DNA of 23,245 nucleotides from positions 1 to 23,245 of IMG/VR virus record IMGVR_UViG_3300042691_036534. One strand, given 5' to 3'. The DNA comes from a virus. Below are positions 18,327 to 23,245 of the stretch, piece after piece. The notes below the pieces were generated by a model. The model was given only the letters and a program-made list of their open reading frames with translations, searched no databases and was not told the origin of the DNA. The number at the start of each line of letters is the position of its first letter. Positions within the stretch are counted from its first letter, which is position 1. The position numbers and the translations under genes are program-made.

Positions 18327-19167
18327 AAAAATTAATTAGTCCATTTTTGTTCCATTCATCAATTCTTTGAAGCAACTCATCTAATGTAATGGAACATTTT
18401 GTTCTTTTTTTCTGATTTTGATTTTGCAACATTAGTTCACAATTAGCAGGATGTTTTATAATGTTGGGAGAAATTTTATTTTTCCATCCCCATTCAACGC
18501 TTACTTTGTGATCTCGTGCAACTCCTGTTAGGTTATTACCTCTATTTGAGGCCTTATACCAACCATGTTCTTGTATTAGGTCTGTATTAAACTCTCCAGG
18601 AAAATCTTTTATACTAAACTCAAACTGACATTCTTTTCTGTATTTTCTTTTCTCGCAAAGATGAGCTCTGCGGCGTTGTCTAGTTTGTAATTTTGCGATT
18701 TCTTTACATTCATTTGAGCAAACTCTTCGATGCTTGTGAGCAAAAGAAGTTTGGCAAACCTTACATTGTTTGAACTTTTGAACAGTCCTCCCTCTTTTTA
18801 TAAGAGATTCGATTTGACTCTCACTGATTTTTTGTTTTGTCTTGTCTGAATGAATTCTTGTATTCGAACAAGATCTAGAACAAAAATATTTTTCTTTTAA
18901 AGGAAAAGAAAGTTCTGGTTCAATTACCTCAATCGACTTGTTACAGACCAAACATGAAACGGTAAACGTGTTCATTTCTCCATTTTTCTTTTCAAAAGCA
19001 GCTTTGATTTGTAACTTGTGGCGAGTCTTCCATTCTTCTGTATGGTATTTTCCATTAAAACCGGAAGAATATTTTGATTTAACTTCAAGTGACCCATGTG
19101 CTCGTTCGTAATGAGTATGAATCCCTTTAATTGAAAATTGTTTTTGACAAACAATACAGCTGACCAT
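18319..19167 (-). CDS. HNH homing endonuclease with zinc fingers
   Basis: A 282-residue protein. The N-terminus has a C2H2-like finger (CIVCQKQFSIKGIHTHYERAH), then CxxC pairs near residues 73, 92 and 134 (CLVCNKS, CSRSCSN, CKVCQTSF/CSNEC). The C-terminal HNH core reads DHKVSVEWGWKNKISPNIIK followed by HPANCELM and SITLDELLQRI. It cuts DNA to spread its gene. The gene is AT-rich against its tRNA neighbours. The start has GGAGA about 8 nt upstream and a late box CATAAATA at 19187-19194. The stop runs into tRNA-Ala. Confidence 0.88.
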   Translation of the reverse strand: MVSCIVCQKQFSIKGIHTHYERAHGSLEVKSKYSSGFNGKYHTEEWKTRHKLQIKAAFEKKNGEMNTFTVSCLVCNKSIEVIEPELSFPLKEKYFCSRSCSNTRIHSDKTKQKISESQIESLIKRGRTVQKFKQCKVCQTSFAHKHRRVCSNECKEIAKLQTRQRRRAHLCEKRKYRKECQFEFSIKDFPGEFNTDLIQEHGWYKASNRGNNLTGVARDHKVSVEWGWKNKISPNIIKHPANCELMLQNQNQKKRTKCSITLDELLQRIDEWNKNGLINFWG

Positions 19168-19186
19168 TTTAAAAATCTCCTACATT

Positions 19187-19194
19187 TATTTATG
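19187..19194 (-). promoter_or_regulatory. Late promoter box
   Basis: CATAAATA 19 nt before the ATG at 19167. Unlike most late boxes here it leaves room for a leader with a Shine-Dalgarno. Confidence 0.5.
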
Positions 19195-19341
19195 CTTGGT
19201 GGAGTATTTTTAAAACGAACTCGCTGATTTTTATGTACTAATCTTTGCTATCTGTTTTGTTCGACTTTTCATCTACTGAACGCTGTGGATAGCACACAGC
19301 ACATTGTCCACCACTTGCTTATTTAGCAGCCCGGTGTCAAC

Positions 19342-19533
19342 TCAAGCTAAATTTTCAAAATATCTCTCTGCGTTGGATTTGAATATGGAAGAATACAACT
19401 CGTGCATGTATTCTTTCTGCTGTCTCAGCACCACATAATGTTCAAAGTAAAATCCGTTCTTGTACTTAACGTCCAACACCAATTGTGCATTGGCTGTGAA
19501 ACGAAGCAGCACTGGATAATCTTTTTGCATCAT
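19342..19533 (-). CDS. Hypothetical protein (63 aa)
   Basis: A compact frame starting MMQKDYPVLLRFTANAQLV, mixed beta-alpha, ending in a charged helix (KEYMHELYSSIFKSNAERYF). The promoter at 19540-19568 places the first ATG 6 nt past the -10, so the mRNA is likely leaderless; the second Met is possible. No family recognised. The 147 nt downstream, up to the HNH late box, hold no gene, only a small hairpin GCTGTG/CACAGC. Confidence 0.65.
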   Translation of the reverse strand: MMQKDYPVLLRFTANAQLVLDVKYKNGFYFEHYVVLRQQKEYMHELYSSIFKSNAERYFENLA

Positions 19534-19539
19534 GTATTT

Positions 19540-19568
19540 AGTTTAGTGCATTTTTGCATCTTTGTCAA
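19540..19568 (-). promoter_or_regulatory. Sigma70-type promoter, leaderless
   Basis: -35 TTGACA (19563-19568), 17-bp spacer, -10 TAAACT (19540-19545), 6 nt to ATG. Confidence 0.75.
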
Positions 19569-19621
19569 CTGTTTTGTGACTTTCGTCGTTCACTGTCTAT
19601 TGCAGCTTGCAGACACCCTAT

Positions 19622-19657
19622 GGGCCACCGCCTGGGAATTAAACCCAGCGCCACAAA
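19622..19657 (-). pseudogene. Orphan tRNA 3' half
   Basis: T arm CTGGG-TTTAATT-CCCAG followed by GCGGTGG, C and CCA, a complete tRNA 3' terminus with no D or anticodon arm upstream. Confidence 0.5.
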
Positions 19658-19667
19658 ACAGTTGAAA

Positions 19668-19702
19668 TGGTAGTCCCGAGAGGATTCGAACCTCTGAGAT
19701 TA
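19668..19702 (-). pseudogene. Duplicated 3' half of tRNA-Arg
   Basis: T arm AGAGG/CCTCT, loop TTCGAAT, acceptor CTCGGGACT, A, CCA. It repeats the 3' end of the neighbouring tRNA-Arg; its CTCGGGACT could pair 9 bp with that tRNA's 5' GGTCCCGAG, better than the tRNA's own 3' end. Confidence 0.6.
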
Positions 19703-19705
19703 AAA

Positions 19706-19789
19706 TGGTAGTCCCGGGAGGAATCGAACCTCATGCCGTCCACCTAACTCTAAGGATCGGTTTAGAAGACCGATGTCAGGCTCGGGACC
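19706..19789 (-). tRNA. Atypical tRNA-Arg(TCT)
   Basis: Acceptor GGTCCCG/CGGGACT, A73, encoded CCA; anticodon stem TCGGT/ACCGA, loop CTTCTAA. Only about 9 nt stand in place of the D arm, while the variable region is about 22 nt with CCTTA-GAG-TTAGG. T stem GAGG/CCTC is 4 bp. Confidence 0.7.
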
Positions 19790-19814
19790 AAAACTTAACT
19801 TAAATCTTACTTAC

Positions 19815-19852
19815 GAAATCGTCAATTCTCATTGTAGCTGAGCTACGGAGGC
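19815..19852 (-). pseudogene. Orphan tRNA 5' half
   Basis: GCCTCCGTAGCTCAG matches an acceptor 5' strand plus the start of a D arm, then the sequence leaves the tRNA pattern. No partner 3' strand (CGGAGGC) nearby. Confidence 0.5.
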
Positions 19853-19860
19853 AAAAGTGT

Positions 19861-19936
19861 TGGTGCGCCCGCCCGGGTACGATCCGGGGACCCTCTGATT
19901 AAAAGTCAGATGCTCTACCAACTGAGCTACGAGCGC
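19861..19936 (-). tRNA. tRNA-Lys(TTT)
   Basis: Acceptor GCGCTCG/CGGGCGC, A73, encoded CCA; anticodon stem TCTGA/TCAGA, loop CTTTTAA; T arm CCCGG/CCGGG with loop ATCGTAC instead of TTCRANN. Confidence 0.9.
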
Positions 19937-20012
19937 ATGATGTTGTTTGTAGCGTCCCTTGCATCGCTTCTTTGGGAGTGATCATGCCCAAACAACAGAG
20001 ACATGATCGAAA

Positions 20013-20087
20013 TGGTAGGGTGTACGGGATTCGAACCCGTGTCGAGAATTTGAAGGACTCCAATGCTAACCGCTGCACCAACACCCC
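20013..20087 (-). tRNA. tRNA with anticodon TTC and C33
   Basis: Acceptor GGGGTGT/ACACCCT, A73, encoded CCA; D stem GTGC/GCAT; anticodon stem GGAGT/ATTCT, loop CCTTCAA; T arm ACGGG/CCCGT. Counting from the D stem gives anticodon TTC (Glu), but the near-universal U33 is C. Confidence 0.75.
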
Positions 20088-20097
20088 ATAAAAATTG

Positions 20098-20191
20098 TGG
20101 ATGATTATCGAGAATTACGTCTCTGAAGGAATTGAACCTTCGACCAGTTCAGGTTGGTTTGCATCCAGCAATTTAACCTATAACCATCATC
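20098..20191 (-). tRNA. tRNA-Cys(GCA)-like with inserted hairpin
   Basis: Anticodon arm GCTGG-ATGCAAA-CCAAC gives GCA; T arm GAAGG/CCTTC. The acceptor GATGAT/ATCATC pairs only if a hairpin, GAGA-CGTAAT-TCTC, inserted between T arm and acceptor is looped out. The D arm is weak. Probably inactive or heavily modified; a second Cys tRNA lies at 14553. Confidence 0.5.
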
Positions 20192-20194
20192 AGC

Positions 20195-20263
20195 GTATCC
20201 TGCCCAGAGTCGAACGGGCGTTGACCATCACTTGAACCAACCTGCACCGGCAGTTTTGGATAC
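20195..20263 (-). tRNA. Degenerate tRNA-like element
   Basis: Acceptor GTATCC/GGATAC, D stem CTGC/GCAG with a 4-nt loop, T-loop TTCGACT within GCCC/GGGC. No acceptable anticodon stem; the end is GCTG, not CCA. Confidence 0.45.
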
Positions 20264-20273
20264 TTAAAAATTG

Positions 20274-20359
20274 TGGAGGAGGATGATAGCATCGAACTAT
20301 TATCCCGAGGGATACTACAGTTTTCAAGACTGTGTGGGGAGCCAACCCCAGCATCCTCC
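20274..20359 (-). tRNA. tRNA-Ser(TGA)
   Basis: Acceptor GGAGGAT/ATCCTCC, encoded CCA; anticodon stem ACAGT/ACTGT, loop CTTGAAA; class-II variable arm TATCCC-TC-GGGATA. Discriminator is T, not the usual G73. Confidence 0.92.
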
Positions 20360-20366
20360 AAAATTG

Positions 20367-21014
20367 TTAATTTTCGTACATTGAAGTATAGTTTTTGCCA
20401 TACTTCCTAATCACGTATTCTAAAATATCTTTGAGATCATTTGCATACAAAACTGTTATGTCTGGATTACAACTTAACTTGGCTTCCCATTGTTCAGTTT
20501 TATAGCCTTTGATTTCAATTAATTTTCCCTCGACAATAAAATCTGGAATGTAATTCTTAACTTCACCATTCCAAACATACTGTCTTTTTTCTAAATTTCT
20601 TTCAATAGAAATGTTGTGATCTAGACAATAAATCACATACGCTAGTTCCCAACTACTATCGCAAAAGAAATTTTTGAACCATCCTTTTTTGCCTCTTCCT
20701 GAGCCTTTTACATAACCGCCTAACTTTCGACGTTTAGCGACGTCTCTTAGTTTGTCTTTGCGTTGTTGTTCTTTTTCAGGATCTAAAGATTTTCCCGGAG
20801 AATTTGATTTTCTTCCTTTTAATTTCTTTGAAATGTCTGGCCGTAATCTCCCAGATAATTTAGAAGCAATTGAAGCTATAGAGGCATTAGTAAATTTAGT
20901 TTGCCCCTCATTCCAAGCAGGAATTCTGTTTGTATTTTTCTTACATTTAGATTGATGAATAGACAAAAGACCTGCATTTTTACAAATGCGATCACAAAAT
21001 TGACAAATATGCAT
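20367..21014 (-). CDS. PD-(D/E)XK homing endonuclease
   Basis: A 215-residue protein. N-terminal C2H2-like finger (CQFCDRICKNAGLLSIHQSK), a basic linker with NUMOD-like helices (KLSGRLRPDISKKLKGRK), and a C-terminal nuclease: SSWELAYVIYCLDHNISIER, then YIPDFIVEGKLIEIKGYKTE, that is PD-x-(D/E)-x-K with Asp and EIK. It is a free-standing endonuclease of the kind found in T4-like genomes. AAGGAA lies about 6 nt before the ATG and a perfect late box TATAAATA is at 21035-21042. It sits between tRNA-Ser and a boxA-led structured RNA, a possible target site. Confidence 0.88.
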   Translation of the reverse strand: MHICQFCDRICKNAGLLSIHQSKCKKNTNRIPAWNEGQTKFTNASIASIASKLSGRLRPDISKKLKGRKSNSPGKSLDPEKEQQRKDKLRDVAKRRKLGGYVKGSGRGKKGWFKNFFCDSSWELAYVIYCLDHNISIERNLEKRQYVWNGEVKNYIPDFIVEGKLIEIKGYKTEQWEAKLSCNPDITVLYANDLKDILEYVIRKYGKNYTSMYEN

Positions 21015-21034
21015 GAGTGTTTCCTTTCATACAT

Positions 21035-21042
21035 TATTTATA
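21035..21042 (-). promoter_or_regulatory. T4-type late promoter box
   Basis: TATAAATA, 20 nt before the ATG at 21014, with a Shine-Dalgarno in the leader. Confidence 0.65.
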
Positions 21043-21105
21043 CAATCAAGACCAGTCGTCCTCCATGGACGGCACCCGCTATTAAACTTGTTTTGTTACT
21101 CTACC

Positions 21106-21288
21106 CAGAGTGTATTGATCAAACTTTGATGTCGAACGTTGGATCTCGACCTGTTTGCATTTGAGACATCACGTGCTGAGTAGCGAGGAAGACCGTGGTC
21201 AGCTGCCTATCTCAACACCAAAGTATCAATACACTCTGATAGTTTGTTTGTTTTGGTAATATTCTGTTGTCAATGAACTGTGCTAACA
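21106..21288 (-). ncRNA. Compact boxA-led structured RNA
   Basis: Behind a consensus promoter (21295-21323) and a boxA variant AGTTCATTGACAA (21267-21279). A 14-bp perfect helix CAGAGTGTATTGAT/ATCAATACACTCTG (21225-21238 with 21106-21119) is extended inward by ACTTTG/CAAAGT. Inside are GTTGAGA/TCTCAAA enclosing GCTGA/TCAGC, and a hairpin GTCGA/TCGAC. No protein frame. The layout (promoter, boxA, long closing helix) copies the RNA at 2799-3227. Confidence 0.65.
21267..21279 (-). promoter_or_regulatory. rRNA-type boxA, one mismatch
   Basis: AGTTCATTGACAA, differing at one base from the two 13-mers at 3215 and 10751. Confidence 0.5.
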
Positions 21289-21294
21289 AATACT

Positions 21295-21323
21295 ATTTTA
21301 GCATCTGCTAACGTTGCTGTCAA
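21295..21323 (-). promoter_or_regulatory. Sigma70-type promoter
   Basis: -35 TTGACA (21318-21323), 17-bp spacer, -10 TAAAAT (21295-21300). Confidence 0.78.
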
Positions 21324-21339
21324 CCTGTTTAACAGCTTG

Positions 21340-21468
21340 ACTTTAAAGGACTCAGAATTGAACTAAACTTTAAAGTTTAGCGGCAGGCCTGTTTTACCGT
21401 TTCGGTTCCTGCTCTTCACCTTATTCTGTATTCTGTCAGTTTCTGCTGAGTTGTTAGCTGTCCTCTAC
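21340..21468 (-). ncRNA. Candidate small structured RNA
   Basis: About 130 nt from the 21475 promoter with no gene. Minus-strand helices: GCAGG-enclosed ACCG-AAA-CGGT closing with CCTGC (21383-21412) and the palindrome CTAAACTTTAAAGTTTAG (21363-21380). GGAC and GTCC near the two ends could pair. No boxA. Confidence 0.45.
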
Positions 21469-21474
21469 TCTTTT

Positions 21475-21503
21475 AGTATAGCAAGCTCTACCGAGCCCGT
21501 CAA
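21475..21503 (-). promoter_or_regulatory. Sigma70-type promoter
   Basis: -35 TTGACG (21498-21503), 17-bp spacer, -10 TATACT (21475-21480), AAAAGAGTAGAGGA tail. It begins 4 nt past the terminator U tract, so the terminator insulates it. Confidence 0.85.
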
Positions 21504-21506
21504 CAC

Positions 21507-21541
21507 AAAAACAAAAAAGCCTGCAAATTTCTTTGCAGGCT
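21507..21541 (-). terminator. Rho-independent terminator
   Basis: Perfect 10-bp stem AGCCTGCAAA-GAAA-TTTGCAGGCT followed by TTTTTGTTTTTG on the minus strand. It ends the dCMP-deaminase operon and the 30-aa late ORF. Confidence 0.93.
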
Positions 21542-21566
21542 GTTGGAGTGTACTTTATGAATACGT

Positions 21567-21659
21567 TTATCCAACATCACCTGCATAGATGGGTTCTCTA
21601 TTGGCCCAATTTGGCTGGGCGGAAAATGAAACCATTGAGTGATGTTTTGCTCTGTGCAT
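21567..21659 (-). CDS. Short late ORF (30 aa)
   Basis: ATG 21659 to TAA 21567, preceded by a perfect late box TATAAATA with the standard 5-nt gap and followed 26 nt later by a strong terminator. The peptide (MHRAKHHSMVSFSAQPNWAN plus ten residues) is basic and has no membrane segment. Promoter, spacing and terminator favour a real gene or a short late RNA; no function visible. Confidence 0.5.
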   Translation of the reverse strand: MHRAKHHSMVSFSAQPNWANREPIYAGDVG

Positions 21660-21664
21660 GTTTT

Positions 21665-21672
21665 TATTTATA
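21665..21672 (-). promoter_or_regulatory. T4-type late promoter box
   Basis: TATAAATA, 5 nt (AAAAC), ATG at 21659. Confidence 0.68.
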
Positions 21673-21694
21673 CCAGACAGACCACAAAGATCGA

Positions 21695-22060
21695 TTATTC
21701 TGACAGGATTTTCCAAAAATTATGATCGTGATCAACTTCAAATAGTGCGTCGGATGATCCGCTGCGGATTAACTTGGAATACTTAAAGCCGTGTGTTATT
21801 AGAAAACTCTGTATGAGATTGGTATCCAAAACAGTTTTTTGGCGCAACTCTATCACTTGTTTTGTTTTCCAGCCCCGCTTTGCGTCGTCCCAAACCAGTG
21901 CGCCACGTTCATTGCGGTCGTATTCTTCCTTAACAAATTCACATGTGAGCTTGCTCACGCTCACCTTCAATCGCCAGCTCTTGCCATGCCGAAAAATGGC
22001 AGCACGAAATCCGTTTTCACGCAAAGCCTTTTCCAATGTTGTTTGCTGTTCTTTGGTCAT
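21695..22060 (-). CDS. Hypothetical protein (121 aa)
   Basis: Last gene of the operon; its ATG overlaps the previous stop (ATGA). Two similar halves may be present: ALRENGFRAAIFRHGKSWRL near residue 12 and FLITHGFKYSKLIRSGSSDA near 88, each a helix followed by strands. This echoes the compact alpha-beta units of the three genes before it, so it may be a diverged member. Function unknown. Confidence 0.65.
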   Translation of the reverse strand: MTKEQQTTLEKALRENGFRAAIFRHGKSWRLKVSVSKLTCEFVKEEYDRNERGALVWDDAKRGWKTKQVIELRQKTVLDTNLIQSFLITHGFKYSKLIRSGSSDALFEVDHDHNFWKILSE

Positions 22061-22320
22061 TTGCTAATAGTTGAAATCATATCAAACACTGTGCCAATAT
22101 CATACGTGGCGCGATAAAAGGTAGAGCCTTTTGTTTGCCTTGCGTGAGGTAAATATTCTCGAATGAGCTCATCAAAAATAGCACGTCGATCTCTGCCATA
22201 ATCTCTTGCATATGCACTGAGCACAGTCACGTAATATCTGCCTTTTCTTTGGCGAAATGTACAAATACAGTTATAAACTGGTGCCCAGCGAAGCAAATCT
22301 CCAAAGGCGCCCGGTAGCAT
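22057..22320 (-). CDS. GTVFDLI-family protein, copy 3
   Basis: An 87-residue protein: FGDLLRWAPVYNCICTFRQR, a strand pair (GRYYVTVLSAYA), a helix, YLPHARQTKG, then the shared ending ATYDIGTVFDMI. The same arrangement occurs in the two genes upstream. A tandemly duplicated small domain is likely; no known family recognised. Confidence 0.68.
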   Translation of the reverse strand: MLPGAFGDLLRWAPVYNCICTFRQRKGRYYVTVLSAYARDYGRDRRAIFDELIREYLPHARQTKGSTFYRATYDIGTVFDMISTISK

Positions 22321-22323
22321 AAT

Positions 22324-22704
22324 TTATTCGTCGCCATCCTGCTTAACAGTTAAGCTACCCGATGGGCGGGATGCTGTAATCATTGGTTGAACACCCACAA
22401 TTTGACTGGCAATCACCGTAGGCATCACACTTCTGAAAATGTTCATACTAAAATCCAGAACCGGAGTGGGATTTGCTATCAGATCAAACACTGTGCCTAT
22501 ATTGTAGGTTAATTCTGTATCAGTCCGGCGTATCAGTCGGGCAGCAGGATAATACTGTTTGATTCTTCGAGTCCAGCCACTCTCTGTTATTGAATTCACA
22601 CCTGTGATTTTTACATAATTCCATTTCCTTTTACTGTAAAAGGTGTATTCGAACCCCAATCGTTCTACGACACTTTTGAAGTCTTGCGGCATATCAATGA
22701 ACAT
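22324..22704 (-). CDS. GTVFDLI-family protein, copy 2
   Basis: A 126-residue protein: FKSVVERLGFEYTFYSKRKW, strands, YYPAARLIRRTD, TYNIGTVFDLIANP, then an extra tail of about 40 residues (SVMPTVIASQIVGVQPMITA) absent from its paralogs. The start could be the first ATG (22704) or MPQDF four codons later. Function unknown. Confidence 0.68.
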   Translation of the reverse strand: MFIDMPQDFKSVVERLGFEYTFYSKRKWNYVKITGVNSITESGWTRRIKQYYPAARLIRRTDTELTYNIGTVFDLIANPTPVLDFSMNIFRSVMPTVIASQIVGVQPMITASRPSGSLTVKQDGDE

Positions 22705-22725
22705 GTTAGCTTTCTTTTTCGGCAG

Positions 22726-23022
22726 TCAATGGGAAGTAAGGCAATAATATATCCCTGCGTCTATGTCGTTGTTTGTTTCCTGTGCAGTATTTACTATCAA
22801 GTCAAACGCTGTGCCTAGATCAAATACTAGATAGGAGTTAAAGTGAGATTGACGCAGTTCTTTGTATTTTGATTTGGGATAGTATCGCCAAACTAAATCT
22901 TTTACGCTCACAATATAACCATTCACTGAAACGCAAACAATCAGTTGATACCGATGATCAGCGGTGGTGTGATACTCGAAAGTCCAGCCATATTGTTCGC
23001 AGGCTTTTTCAAATGGTATCAT
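22726..23022 (-). CDS. GTVFDLI-family protein, copy 1
   Basis: A 98-residue protein: FEKACEQYGWTFEYHTTADH, strands (YQLIVCVSVNGYIVSV), helix, YYPKSKYKELRQ, then FDLGTAFDLIVN and a short polar tail. It follows the dCMP deaminase gene by 5 nt, with AGGGG about 10 nt before the ATG. One of three tandem paralogs; function unknown. Confidence 0.68.
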   Translation of the reverse strand: MIPFEKACEQYGWTFEYHTTADHRYQLIVCVSVNGYIVSVKDLVWRYYPKSKYKELRQSHFNSYLVFDLGTAFDLIVNTAQETNNDIDAGIYYCLTSH

Positions 23023-23027
23023 TGTTG

Positions 23028-23245
23028 TTAAAACCCCTCAAAATCCACGCCACGCATGGTGACGCCGCATTCTGCAAACATCTGCTGAGTACGCTCAATG
23101 TGTTCTTGCCATTGCGGTTTTTGCACCCAGGCAGCTACTGCTTGATTGCTGTTGACCACTTCTCTGATACCCACACTCACAATGGCACGGGCGCAATCCA
23201 CACAGGGCAAGCTGGGGATGTAGATGGTGCAGTTGTTGAGACTGG
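23028..23245 (-). CDS. dCMP deaminase, C-terminal part
   Basis: The frame is open to the window edge, so only about 71 residues are seen. NCTIYIPSLPCVDCARAIVS contains the PCxxC zinc and catalytic motif of the deoxycytidylate/ComEB deaminase family, followed by VGIREVV. The upstream HAE motif would lie outside the window. The enzyme makes dUMP for thymidylate synthesis and is common in T4-type phages. The C-terminus WQEHIERTQQMFAECGVTMR is typical. First visible gene of the operon leading to 21695. Confidence 0.85.
   Translation of the reverse strand, partial: SLNNCTIYIPSLPCVDCARAIVSVGIREVVNSNQAVAAWVQKPQWQEHIERTQQMFAECGVTMRGVDFEGF

Noticed and set aside
21340-21468. tmRNA
   Set aside because: A TTCAATT loop and GGAC/GTCC ends are suggestive, but there is no CCA, no tag frame and no 7-bp acceptor.

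Overview
The window reads as part of a large T4-type (tailed, dsDNA) phage genome. The grounds are T4-style late promoters (TATAAATA-like boxes), a dense tRNA array, three free-standing homing endonucleases, marine-T4-like small virion proteins, an NAD salvage pair (nicotinamide phosphoribosyltransferase plus NMN adenylyltransferase-Nudix) and many short overlapping hypothetical genes. The host cannot be named; consensus sigma70 promoters point to an ordinary bacterium.

Layout. 1-2.6 kb (minus): small zinc-binding proteins, a phosphoesterase and tRNA genes, with several genes starting 6-9 nt after an encoded tRNA CCA. 2.7-3.5 kb (minus): a promoter, a long-variable-arm tRNA-like gene, a 25-codon membrane peptide, then a ~410-nt RNA closed by a 15-bp terminal helix and carrying a near-exact copy of the 23S rRNA GTPase-associated-centre hairpin. 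3.8-6.9 kb (plus): a late block of putative virion proteins (a 22-residue repeat protein, a frameshifted YRG-motif protein with a T4-like capsid-targeting N-terminus, a small conserved protein and a ubiquitin-like protein). 6.9-9.0 kb (minus): small genes and a second phosphoesterase. 9.0-10.8 kb: tRNAs and a ~900-nt structured RNA (GOLLD-like in size and setting) with an embedded tRNA-like domain of anticodon UUA. 10.8-13.9 kb: the NAD salvage operon. 13.9-16.7 kb: more tRNAs, small membrane peptides behind repeated promoters, and a ParB-like pair behind a late promoter. 16.7-21.0 kb: a tRNA array interrupted by GIY-YIG, HNH and PD-(D/E)XK endonucleases, with orphan tRNA halves and expanded tRNAs. 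21.0-21.7 kb: a third boxA-led structured RNA, a small RNA candidate, a strong terminator and a 30-codon late ORF. 21.7-23.2 kb: an operon running from a dCMP deaminase through tandem paralogs.

Two transcription programmes are visible. Minus-strand genes and RNAs use consensus promoters (TTGACN, 17 bp, TATACT), seven of which are followed by AAAAGAGTA. Virion genes, homing endonucleases and a few others use NATAAATA boxes, eight of them exactly 5 nt before the ATG, which predicts leaderless late mRNAs. The most unusual feature is the trio of structured RNAs, each preceded by an rRNA-type boxA (AGTTCTTTGACAA or one mismatch), suggesting the phage transcribes long untranslated RNAs with the host rRNA antitermination machinery.
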